In this document: positions 1 through 6,700 of the stretch, piece after piece
Layout of the letters: each line of letters opens with the position of its first letter
Numbering within the stretch: position 1 is the first letter of the stretch
Origin: JBBRMQ01 sp038230775
GTDB lineage: Bacteria > Acidobacteriota > Thermoanaerobaculia > Gp7-AA8
Direction: 5' to 3'
Assembly: GCA_038230775.1 (NCBI GenBank)
Contig: JBBRMQ010000133.1
Coordinates: 1 to 11,639 of the forward strand
Length of the DNA: 11,639 nt
The notes under the pieces: generated by a model
What the model saw: only the letters and a program-made list of their open reading frames with translations
The model's database searches: none
What the model was told of the DNA's origin: nothing
Translations under genes and position numbers: made by a program

Positions 1-1
1 G

Positions 2-217
2 ATCGCGGACGACGCGCGGAAGATGCGCGACTCGCTGGACCGTCAACTGCGCGAGACGGACCGCATCGCCGTCGCGTCGCGGACGATGCGCGACATCGCG
101 CAGGAGAACGATGCGCTCGCGCGACAGTTCAGCGCGACGCTCCAGAGTCTGGTGACGAGCGGCCGCGAGTTCGAAACCGAGGTCGCGCGATTCCGTTTCG
201 GCGGAGACGAGTCGTGA
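2..217 (+). CDS. Methyl-accepting chemotaxis protein, C-terminal end (5' truncated by window)
   Basis: The reading frame is open from the first complete codon of the window and ends at a TGA, so only about 71 C-terminal residues are present. They are polar and helical, with alternating Asp/Arg/Gln and small residues, and include DIAQENDALARQFSATLQSL and a final FETEVARFRF. Ending a long helical hairpin with a short F-x-x-x-V-x-x-F-R-F segment is typical of MCP cytoplasmic domains. There the last helix of the four-helix bundle leads into a free tail. The highly conserved CheA/CheW-binding hairpin would lie upstream, outside the window, so the assignment rests on the tail only. No CheR-binding pentapeptide (NWETF type) is seen at the C-terminus. 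A receiver-only protein lies about 900 bases downstream on the same strand, which fits a signalling neighbourhood but does not prove it. An alternative is another coiled-coil signalling protein such as a HAMP-containing sensor. Confidence 0.6.
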   Translation: MADDARKMRDSLDRQLRETDRIAVASRTMRDIAQENDALARQFSATLQSLVTSGREFETEVARFRFGGDES

Positions 218-223
218 TCCGGC

Positions 224-313
224 GTGCGCGAAACGTGCGCCCGCAAATTCTATGAGCGGCGCGGGTACGTCGTGACCAAGACGACTAACGTGCTCGACAA
301 GCGGATCGGATGA
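224..313 (+). pseudogene. Possible remnant of a GNAT acetyltransferase C-terminus
   Basis: After the chemotaxis-protein stop, the same frame stays open for about 30 codons and contains ARKFYERRGYVV followed by LDKRIG and a TGA. A-x-x-F-Y-E-x-x-G-Y is the motif that closes the acetyl-CoA-binding part of many GNAT acetyltransferases. V-L-D-x-R-I-G resembles the strand that follows in some of them. Nothing resembling the rest of a GNAT is visible, and the piece is far too short to be functional. I read it as a decayed fragment. Its TGA overlaps the ATG of the next gene in an ATGA arrangement. It could also be chance, since 30 codons is a short open stretch in GC-rich DNA. Confidence 0.3.
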
Positions 314-1014
314 ACGTGCAGGCGGCGATTCTCGCGGCAGCGATCGCGTACCGTTGCATCGTTGAATCGACCTATCCGATGCCGCGGACCGTCGCCGCAA
401 ACGTGACCGCCGACGGCGCGAGACAACGTTTGGAGATCCCAGGAGACACCATCGACCGGATGGGCTACGACGTTCTTCTGTCGACCAACGGAGGCGCGAC
501 CTACACCGCGATGAACACGAAGCTGAAGACGTGGTTCGGACCGGTGGGCGCGCTACTGCCTCGCGATCACGGGTTCGCGTGGCACTTCATCCCGGGCACG
601 CGCGATGTGCCCGTAAAGAAGATCGTGTCTTCCGTGACGGCCGAAAATCCGCACAAATTCGTGGGACGGCTATCGTTCGAAGCTGAGATGGAAATGTCGG
701 TCACTCTGCTCGTGACGACGACCGACGAAGCGCCTTTCGAGTCGGCCGCCCGCCTGCTCGACTTCTCCACCGGCATTCAGAAAGTCGACGCCGAGTGGAT
801 GCCGAAGCTCGCGGTCATCCATGGCTTCCCCGTGAAGATCGAAATGGCGATCACGCGTCACTATGAAGGCGGACGGCCGGTGACGAACCTCGTGACGGCC
901 ACGGTGAGCGACATCCACGCGATCCCGGCGGTTCCACCTTTGAGTTTCGCCGTGCCGAACGGATATGTGCACCAGGCTCCGGTGGTTTCCGGGCCGGGCG
1001 TCGTCAAGCACTGA
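310..1014 (+). CDS. Protein of unknown function, probably exported (234 aa)
   Basis: I do not recognise this protein with confidence. The N-terminus (MNVQAAILAAAIAY) is hydrophobic but lacks a positively charged n-region, so export is only suggested. The body is rich in Val, Thr and Ala in short alternating stretches that look like beta strands. Towards the end, GFPVKIEMAITRHYEGGRPV is followed by TVSDIHAIPAV and then FAVPNGY. This ending, a 'permitted change in the parameter' strand then a F-x-V-P-x-G-Y closure, resembles DUF4412 and lipoprotein-carrier-like beta proteins, but the similarity is by eye. The start is the first in-frame ATG after stop codons about 25 and 55 bases upstream. There is no good Shine-Dalgarno sequence, and the ATG overlaps the stop of the small fragment before it. 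No metal-binding or catalytic motif is apparent. Confidence 0.7.
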   Translation: MNVQAAILAAAIAYRCIVESTYPMPRTVAANVTADGARQRLEIPGDTIDRMGYDVLLSTNGGATYTAMNTKLKTWFGPVGALLPRDHGFAWHFIPGTRDVPVKKIVSSVTAENPHKFVGRLSFEAEMEMSVTLLVTTTDEAPFESAARLLDFSTGIQKVDAEWMPKLAVIHGFPVKIEMAITRHYEGGRPVTNLVTATVSDIHAIPAVPPLSFAVPNGYVHQAPVVSGPGVVKH

Positions 1015-1106
1015 GCGTCAAAGCGTCCCGATTCGGTCCGCCTTTTTGTCGTTTTTTTTACGCTCGATCCACGCATCAACAACGCTTGGGACCCTATTCT
1101 CCTCGT

Positions 1107-1112
1107 GGGAGA
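1107..1112 (+). promoter_or_regulatory. Ribosome binding site choosing the ATG of the receiver gene
   Basis: GGGAGA lies 10 bases before an ATG that begins MRRVLVVND. An in-frame GTG six codons earlier overlaps this purine run and would have no ribosome binding site of its own. The ATG is therefore the likelier start. Confidence 0.5.
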
Positions 1113-1122
1113 AACAACCACG

Positions 1123-1479
1123 ATGCGACGAGTTCTCGTAGTAAACGATGCAGAGCAGACGCGGCGGATTGCCGCCCGCATGCTCGAGGCGCAGGGATAC
1201 CAGGTCGACCTGGCCGATGACGGCGCCGACGCGATCCAGCGGCTGATGAACGCGCAGTACGACGCGGTGATCCTCGACGTGGTGATGCCTCGCGTGGATG
1301 GCCGCGGAGTGCTCGTGCATCTCGCGCGCACCAATCCGACGATGATCGGGCGAACGGTGCTCGTGGCGACCGCAGCGCAGGAAGCGATTGACGCCCAGCT
1401 CGACGAGGTCTGCCGCGTGCTCGTAAAGCCGGTCGCGATGGGGCAGCTCATCAGCGCGATCGACGAATGCGCCGCGTAA
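1123..1479 (+). CDS. Receiver-only response regulator (CheY-like, 118 aa)
   Basis: This is a single receiver (REC) domain with no output domain, so it should act through phosphorylation-dependent protein contacts, as CheY and Spo0F do. The phosphoacceptor is Asp52 in YDAVILDVVMPRVDG. The conserved Thr is Thr83 in VATAA, and the conserved Lys-Pro is Lys102-Pro103. The acidic pocket is unusual: the normal Asp-Asp or Glu-Asp after strand 1 reads Asn8-Asp9 (VLVVNDAEQ). One Mg2+-coordinating carboxylate is therefore replaced by an amide, while the second acidic residue is kept. The length is that of a free-standing receiver. It follows an unrelated unknown gene after 108 bases and is followed by a palindromic repeat, so it is probably transcribed alone. 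A chemotaxis role is possible given the MCP tail upstream, but the cognate kinase is not in view. Confidence 0.88.
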   Translation: MRRVLVVNDAEQTRRIAARMLEAQGYQVDLADDGADAIQRLMNAQYDAVILDVVMPRVDGRGVLVHLARTNPTMIGRTVLVATAAQEAIDAQLDEVCRVLVKPVAMGQLISAIDECAA

Positions 1480-1498
1480 GCCTGACTCTTTCCGGGGA

Positions 1499-1542
1499 GG
1501 CGGGCTCTTCACCCGCCGAATCGGCGGCCTGAGAGGCCGCCG
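1499..1542 (+). repeat. Two adjacent GC-rich hairpins in the gap before the amidohydrolase
   Basis: GGCGGG pairs with CCCGCC across a 7-base loop. Immediately after it, CGGCGGCCT pairs with AGGCCGCCG across the triloop GAG, a perfect 9-bp stem. There is no T-tract, so this is not a classical intrinsic terminator, although the hairpins could still slow polymerase after the receiver gene. The stem-triloop form recurs in the other intergenic elements of this window. Confidence 0.65.
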
Positions 1543-1548
1543 CCCCAC

Positions 1549-1554
1549 TACACT
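1549..1554 (+). promoter_or_regulatory. Candidate -10 box for leaderless transcription of the amidohydrolase
   Basis: TACACT (TANNNT form) ends six bases before the amidohydrolase ATG. No Shine-Dalgarno sequence lies upstream; the preceding sequence is a hairpin plus CCCCAC. A start of transcription 6-7 bases after the box would fall on or next to the ATG, giving a leaderless mRNA. No convincing -35 box is seen because its expected position lies within the hairpin region. Confidence 0.35.
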
Positions 1555-1571
1555 CTTCGCATGCGAAGAGT
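1552..1571. promoter_or_regulatory. Perfect 20-bp palindrome across the amidohydrolase start codon
   Basis: ACTCTTCGCATGCGAAGAGT is identical to its own reverse complement, and the ATG is inside it. It also overlaps the candidate -10 box. It has no loop, so it is better suited to a dimeric DNA-binding protein than to an RNA hairpin. Part of the symmetry is fixed by the codons for Met-Arg-Arg-Val. Confidence 0.45.
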
Positions 1572-2751
1572 CTTCATTGCCGCGCTCGCTCTCGCCACTG
1601 CCTCGCTCCACGCGAAAGAGATCGCGATCCGCGCCGCGCGCGTCATCGACGGACGCGGCGCCATCTTCTCGAATGCGGCCGTCGTCGTCGACGGCTCGAA
1701 AATCGTCCGCATCGACAAACACCCCTCACGCGCCGATTACGACCTCGGCAATCGCACCCTGCTGCCGGGCGCGATCGATACCCACGTGCACATCGGCTGG
1801 CACTTCGATGCCGCCGGACGCTCCAACGACGGCGAGAACGAGAAGCCGGAAGAGTCGGTGCTCTTCGGCGTCGAAAACGCCTACAACACCCTCCTCGGCG
1901 GCGTCACCACCGTGCAGTCTCTCGGCGCGCCGCTCGACAAGCCGCTGCGAGACGGCATCGCACGCGGTGTCCTTCCCGGCCCGCGAGTCCTGACCGCAAT
2001 CGACCCGATCACCGACAGCAAGCTCACGCTCGATCAACTACGGGAAGCCGTGCGCAAACTGAAGAGCGACGGCGCGGACGTCGTGAAGATCTTCGCGTCG
2101 CAGAGCATTCGCAACGGCGGCGGGCCGACGATGTCGCAGGAGCAGATGGACGCGATCTGCGGCGAAGCGAAAGCCCTCGGCCTGCGCACCGCGGTGCACG
2201 CGCACGGACCGGAAAGCGTGCGCCGATCCGTCCTCGCGGGATGCACCTCCATCGAGCACGGAGCGCTCATCGATCAGGCCACGCTCGACCTGATCGCGGA
2301 GCACGGCACGTACTTCGATCCGAACATCGACCTCGTCTTCCGCAACTACTTCGAGAACAAGGCGCACTTCCTCGGCATCGGGAGCTATACCGAGGAGGGG
2401 TTTGCGCAGATGGAGAAGGCGGTGCCGAAAGCACTCAACGTCTTTCAGCTCGGCCTGAAGACCAAAGGCTTGAAGATGGTCTTCGGCACCGACGCCGTCG
2501 CCGGATCGCACGGACGCAACCTGCAGGAGCTCGTTTACCGCGTGCAGAAGGGCGGACAGGATCCGATGGCCGCGATCACCTCGGCGACGTCCCTCGCCGC
2601 GGAGTCGCTCCGACTCGGCGACACGATCGGATCGATCGCGCCGGGATACGAAGCCGACATCATCGCCGTCGACGGTAATCCGCTCACGGACATCGCCGCG
2701 ATGAATCGCGTCGTGTTCGTGATGAAGAGCGGACGCGTGATCAAGAACTGA
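1561..2751 (+). CDS. Secreted metal-dependent amidohydrolase (imidazolonepropionase/Xaa-Pro dipeptidase-like)
   Basis: The protein has 396 residues and begins with a signal peptide (MRRVFIAALALATASLHA, cleavage likely after Ala18), so it acts outside the cytoplasm. The mature part is an amidohydrolase-superfamily TIM barrel framed by the N- and C-terminal beta-sandwich pieces. The strand-1 metal motif is His75-x-His77 (DTHVHIG). Lys176 (VVKIFAS) is the usual carboxylated metal-bridging lysine. His213 and His215 (AVHAHG), His233 (IEHG) and Asp311 (FGTDA) complete the site, so the catalytic set looks intact with two metals. C-terminal GSIAPGYEADIIAVDGNPL is the standard closing motif. Relatives include prolidases acting on Xaa-Pro or Xaa-Arg/Lys dipeptides and various lactamases, and the substrate cannot be read from sequence. 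The start is the first ATG, where the signal peptide begins; there is no Shine-Dalgarno sequence, so leaderless translation is likely. Confidence 0.92.
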   Translation: MRRVFIAALALATASLHAKEIAIRAARVIDGRGAIFSNAAVVVDGSKIVRIDKHPSRADYDLGNRTLLPGAIDTHVHIGWHFDAAGRSNDGENEKPEESVLFGVENAYNTLLGGVTTVQSLGAPLDKPLRDGIARGVLPGPRVLTAIDPITDSKLTLDQLREAVRKLKSDGADVVKIFASQSIRNGGGPTMSQEQMDAICGEAKALGLRTAVHAHGPESVRRSVLAGCTSIEHGALIDQATLDLIAEHGTYFDPNIDLVFRNYFENKAHFLGIGSYTEEGFAQMEKAVPKALNVFQLGLKTKGLKMVFGTDAVAGSHGRNLQELVYRVQKGGQDPMAAITSATSLAAESLRLGDTIGSIAPGYEADIIAVDGNPLTDIAAMNRVVFVMKSGRVIKN

Positions 2752-2759
2752 AGGCCCCA

Positions 2760-2812
2760 GGGCGAAGCCCGCGGTGTGGAACTGATGTCCCCGGGCGAAG
2801 CCCGCGGTGTGG
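2760..2812. repeat. Direct repeat, two copies of a 20-mer at 33-base spacing
   Basis: GGGCGAAGCCCGCGGTGTGG occurs twice without mismatch, starting 33 bases apart. Each copy begins with a GGGC-GAA-GCCC stem-triloop hairpin. The second copy runs directly into the next palindrome, which suggests duplication of an element end. Confidence 0.8.
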
Positions 2813-2859
2813 GGCCAGTCCTCTGACTGGCCGGCCAGCCGGGAGGGCTGGCCCCACAC
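2807..2859. repeat. GTGTGGGGCCAG palindromic element, copy 1
   Basis: The outer arms GTGTGGGGCCAG and CTGGCCCCACAC are perfect inverted repeats. Two hairpins lie inside: GGCCAGT with ACTGGCC (loop CCTCTG), and GGCCAGCC with GGCTGGCC (loop GGGAG). The element can fold as a single stem or as two side-by-side hairpins on an outer stem. The same modules recur before the malate synthase and bacilliredoxin 3' ends. Confidence 0.8.
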
Positions 2860-2862
2860 TTC

Positions 2863-2877
2863 GCGGCCGCAGGCCGC
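2863..2877. repeat. Stem-triloop hairpin abutting the NADP-reductase-like coding region
   Basis: GCGGCC-GCA-GGCCGC is a perfect 6-bp stem with a triloop. It ends three bases before the first recognisable codon (Lys-Ile-Ile-Gly) of the next gene. Confidence 0.7.
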
Positions 2878-2880
2878 AGT

Positions 2881-3510
2881 AAGATCATCGGCATCCTCGG
2901 TTCCGGCGACGTCGGCAAATCGCTCGCGCGCGGCTTCATCAAACGCGGCGATCAAGTAATGATCGGATCACGCTCCCCGGAAAAGTTGAGCGAGTTCGCG
3001 AGCCAGTCGGGAGCGAAAGCCGGCACGTTCGAAGAGACGGCGCGGTTCGGTCAGATGATCGCGCTGGCGACACTGGGCACCGCGACGGAAGAAGCGTTGC
3101 GGCTGGCGGGGAAAAACTTCGATGGCAAGGTGGTCATCGACGCCACCAACCCGCTCGAGTTCGCGCCCGGCGCCCCTCCCACCCTCGCCATCTCCGGCAA
3201 CGACTCCCTCGGCGAACGCGTTCAGAAATGGGTTCCGTCCGCGCGAGTGGTCAAAGCGTTCAATACTGTGGGCAATCCGCTGTTCGTGAACCCGCAACTG
3301 CCCGGCGGGCCGCCGGACATGTTCCTCTGTGGAAACGACGCGGACGCCAAGAAGGCTGTTTCGGATCTGTGCCGAGATTGGGGCTGGGGCGTCGTCGACA
3401 TCGGCGGCATCCAGGGCTCCCGCTACCTCGAGGCGATGTGCATGACGTGGGTCCTGAACGGCATCATCTCGGGCTCGTGGGGACATGCCTTCAAGATGCT
3501 GCGCGGCTGA
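2881..3510 (+). CDS. F420-dependent NADP reductase-like Rossmann protein; start codon missing or unusual
   Basis: From the first recognisable codon there are 209 residues. The N-terminus KIIGILGSGDVGKSLARGF is the NAD(P)-binding beta-alpha-beta with Gly7-x-Gly9-x-x-Gly12, and IGSRSPEK (28-35) is where this family binds the 2'-phosphate of NADPH. VVIDATNPLEF (84-94) and VVKAFNTVGN (123-132) are family motifs of the F420-dependent NADP oxidoreductase group. Bacterial members without F420 may use other acceptors, so the partner is open. The first ATG is 26 codons inside and would remove the dinucleotide site. Upstream in frame there is only AGT, then hairpin and palindrome codons back to a TGA 57 bases before, with no ATG, GTG or TTG. 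Either a CTG in the repeat is used, or the start codon was lost to the repeat or to an assembly error (AGTAAG for ATGAAG). I give the start as the first homologous codon. Confidence 0.8.
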   Translation, partial: KIIGILGSGDVGKSLARGFIKRGDQVMIGSRSPEKLSEFASQSGAKAGTFEETARFGQMIALATLGTATEEALRLAGKNFDGKVVIDATNPLEFAPGAPPTLAISGNDSLGERVQKWVPSARVVKAFNTVGNPLFVNPQLPGGPPDMFLCGNDADAKKAVSDLCRDWGWGVVDIGGIQGSRYLEAMCMTWVLNGIISGSWGHAFKMLRG

Positions 3511-3518
3511 CGCTGCGC

Positions 3519-3612
3519 GTTGTCGGTTGTCAGTTGTCGGTTGTCAAAGGCCGAGAACCGGGCGGGCGTGGACAACCGACAACCGAGAACCGACAACGCG
3601 GCCGAAGGCCGC
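3519..3612. repeat. Composite inverted repeat with TTGTCGGTTGTC arms, copy A
   Basis: A 27-base left arm made of GTTGTCGG/GTTGTCAG units pairs with a 27-base right arm of GACAACCG units, matching at 25 of 27 positions, across a 25-base spacer. Each arm is internally repetitive. The right end is a GCGGCC-GAA-GGCCGC stem-triloop. The element begins eight bases after the stop of the NADP-reductase-like gene. An open frame crosses it but has no coding character there. Confidence 0.85.
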
Positions 3613-3662
3613 AAGCCGGCCGCTGAGTGTTACAAAGCCGAGAACGCTCCAATCTGCAGGCG

Positions 3663-3679
3663 CTACGCAAGCGTAGTAT
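3663..3679 (+). promoter_or_regulatory. Weak candidate promoter region before the peptidase-barrel gene
   Basis: CTACGC-AA-GCGTAG is a small inverted repeat whose right half overlaps TAGTAT, a passable -10 box. No good -35 box lies 16-18 bases upstream. The remaining untranslated leader is about 75 bases and shows no other structure that I recognise. Confidence 0.25.
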
Positions 3680-3743
3680 CGTCCTCAGCCGCGGCAGCGA
3701 ACTTGCAGCCGCGACACAAGTTGTCGTTCAACAGATTCCCCCT

Positions 3744-3749
3744 GAGGTG
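3744..3749 (+). promoter_or_regulatory. Shine-Dalgarno site choosing the peptidase-barrel start
   Basis: GAGGTG lies seven bases before an ATG that opens a clear signal peptide. The open frame continues 79 codons further upstream, but that part is composite repeat and leader, so the ATG is preferred. Confidence 0.7.
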
Positions 3750-3756
3750 TCACTCG

Positions 3757-6700
3757 ATGCGCAAATCCGTCGTTGTTCTCCTTGGCCTCCTCTTCATTTC
3801 CACGACAGCGAATGCCCAGTATTTCGGACGGAACAAGGTGCAGTGGGAGCACTTTGACTTCAAGGTCCTGAAGACCGAGCACTTCGACATCTATTACTAC
3901 GACCGCGAGGCGGACGTGGTGAACGACATCGGACGCATGGCCGAGCGCTGGTACGTCCGTCTCTCGCGCGTGTTCAATCACACGTTCACGCGCAAGCCGA
4001 TCGTTCTCTACGCCAACCCCGCGGACTTCCAGCAGACCACCACGACATCGGAGATCATCGGCGAGGGCACAGGCGGCTTCACCGATCCGTTCATGAACCG
4101 CGTGGTCCTGCCGCTCACCGGCGACTACGCCGAGAACGATCACGTCCTCGGCCACGAAATGGTCCACGTATTCCAGTTCGATGTCGCGAACACCTTCGCC
4201 AACAACAGCCGGCGCCGTTTCAACCTCGAGCAGCTCCCCTTGTGGCTGGTGGAAGGCATGGCGGAGTACCTGTCGAAGGGTCGCGTCGATCCGCTGACCG
4301 CGATGTGGATCCGCGACGCCACGATTCACAATCGCATGCCGGACTTGAAGCGCCTGCAGCGCGATCCGTACTACTTCCCCTATCGCTACGGCGAGGCGCT
4401 GCTGGCGTACATCGGCGGCCGCTTCGGCGATGACGCCGTCGTGCGACTCTTCCTCGCGGCAGGCCTCGCGGGACCGGAAGCGGCGTTCGATCGCGCGACC
4501 GGCATCCCGGCCAAGCAGATCTTCATCGACTGGGCGGAATCCGCGCGCGAGATGTACAACCCGGTGGTCCAGGAGCGTCCGACGACGATGATCACGCCGC
4601 TCATCGGCAGCAGGCAGGGCGTGCGCGGCTATCTCAACATCGGCCCGGCCTATAGCCCGGACGGCCGCTACATCGCCTTCCTTTCGACCCGCGAGATCTT
4701 CGACATCGACCTCTTCCTCGCCGACGCGCAGACCGGCAAAGTCATTCGACGACTGGCCTCATCGGGTCGCGACGCGCATTTCGAATCGCTCCGATTCATC
4801 GACTCCGCCGGCGCGTGGTCGCCCGACTCGAAGAAGCTTGCGTTCGTCGTATTTGCGAAGGGCGACAACTACATCGGCATCGCCGATGCCGACACCGGCC
4901 GCACGGATTCCGTTCGCGTTCCGGGCATCGACGCCATCAACAGTCTCGACTGGTCACCGGACGGCCACACGATCGTCCTCGCCGGCCAGAAGACCGGCGT
5001 CAGCGATCTGTTCCTGTTCGACCTCAACTCGAAGAGCGTCCGCCAGCTCACCAGCGACAAATATGCGGACCTGCAGCCGGCCTTCTCGCCGGACGGGCGC
5101 AGCGTGGTGTTCGCGACCGATCGCGGAACCGGCGGCGATCTGAATGAGCTGCGCCTCACCGGAATGCGCCTGGCGACGATCGACATCCAGTCGGGTCAGG
5201 TACACATGCTTCCACTGTTCGACGGCGCAAAGAACATCGACCCGCACTACGCGCCGGACGGCAACAGCGTGTACTTCATCTCGAACGCCGAAGGCGTCCC
5301 CGATATCTTCCGCTATTTCTTCAGCGACAACCACGTCGCGCGCATCACGCACGTGCAGACCGGCGTCTCCGGCATCACCGAAATGTCGCCGGCGCTCACG
5401 GTCGCGCAGCGCACCGGCGACGTCGCCTTCTCGCTCTACGAGGACGACAACTACAACATCTACAAATTGAGCCCGGTGCCGCAGGGCGTCACGATCTCGA
5501 CGAACATGCCGCCCGACGCCGCGCGCGCCGGACAGCTTCCGCCGCTGCGCGGAACCGGCTCGGTGATCACGACCTATCTGCAGCGCCCCGAGCAGGGCCT
5601 GCCGCCCGAGAACGCGGGCTTCAAGACCGCGCCGTATAACGCGGCGCTCCATCTCGCCTACGTCGGTCCTCCGACGATCGGCGTCGCGACGGGATCATTC
5701 GGCACCGGCGTCGGCGGCAGCGTCGCCGCCTACTTCAGCGACGTCCTCGGCGAACACAACGTCGGATTCGCATTCGAGGGCGGCGGGACTTCGGGCATCG
5801 GCACGGTCGGCGATCAGATCTCCGGCCAGGTCATGTACCTCAACCAACAGCATCGCTGGAACTGGGGCGCGAATCTCACGCACCTGCCGTACATCAGCGC
5901 CTTCACGACGGAATTCACCGCACCGGTGGTGATCAACGGCAAGCAGGTGCTGGCCGACGTCATCGAGCAGCAGCGGCAGATCGATCGCTACGACGACTTC
6001 ACCGGTCTGGCGCAATATCCGTTCAGCACGACGCGCCGCGTCGAATTCTCGGCCGGCGTGCAGCGCGAGAGCATCAAGTCGGAAGTCGAAGATCTGGTCG
6101 TCGTCGGAAACCAGATCGTCAGCGATACGACCACATCCCTCGGCAACAACCTTTCGCTCAGCATGGGTCACGCCGGTGCAGCGTTCGTCGGAGACAGCTC
6201 GGTCTTCGGCTTCCTGTCACCGGTTCGTGGAACACGGTACCGATACGAGGTCACGCAGCTCGCCGGAAGCCTCAACTTCACGACCGCACTCGCTGACTAC
6301 CGCCACTACTTCTTCGCACGGCCGGTGACGTTCGCCGTTCGCGGCATTCATTTCGGTCGCTACGGACGGGATGCCCAGGATGCGAGGTTGTATCCGCTCT
6401 TCGTGGGCGATCAGTCGCTCGTCCATGGCTACGACTTCAACTCCATCGGCCTCGACGAGTGTGTGAACGCCGCCAATCCGAACACATGCCCCGTCTTCGA
6501 TCGTCTGTTCGGATCGAAGATGGCGGTCGCCAACGCAGAAGTTCGCGTTCCGGTATTCGGGACCAAGGAATTCGGCCTGCTGACCGGATTCATCCCGACG
6601 GAGCTCTTCGGCTTTGCCGACGCAGGCGTCGCGTGGAACCAGGGCGACAAGGCGAAGTTCCGCTTCGCGACGAACACCAACGAGCGCGTGCCCGTAGTCA

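Noticed and set aside
1042..1059. T-rich run as an intrinsic terminator after the unknown gene
   Set aside because: No stable GC-rich hairpin directly precedes the T-run; CCGATTCGG can form only a tiny stem.
861..1722. Long minus-strand frames opposite the receiver and amidohydrolase genes
   Set aside because: They are shadows of two clear plus-strand genes, and they cross the hairpins and the palindrome between them.
3519..3597. CRISPR-like array from the TTGTCGG units
   Set aside because: Units are 6-8 bases, contiguous, inverted between the two arms and without unique spacers; no cas gene is present.
3520..3756. Upstream extension of the peptidase-barrel frame by 79 codons
   Set aside because: The extension translates the composite repeat and leader. 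The signal peptide and Shine-Dalgarno site support the later ATG.
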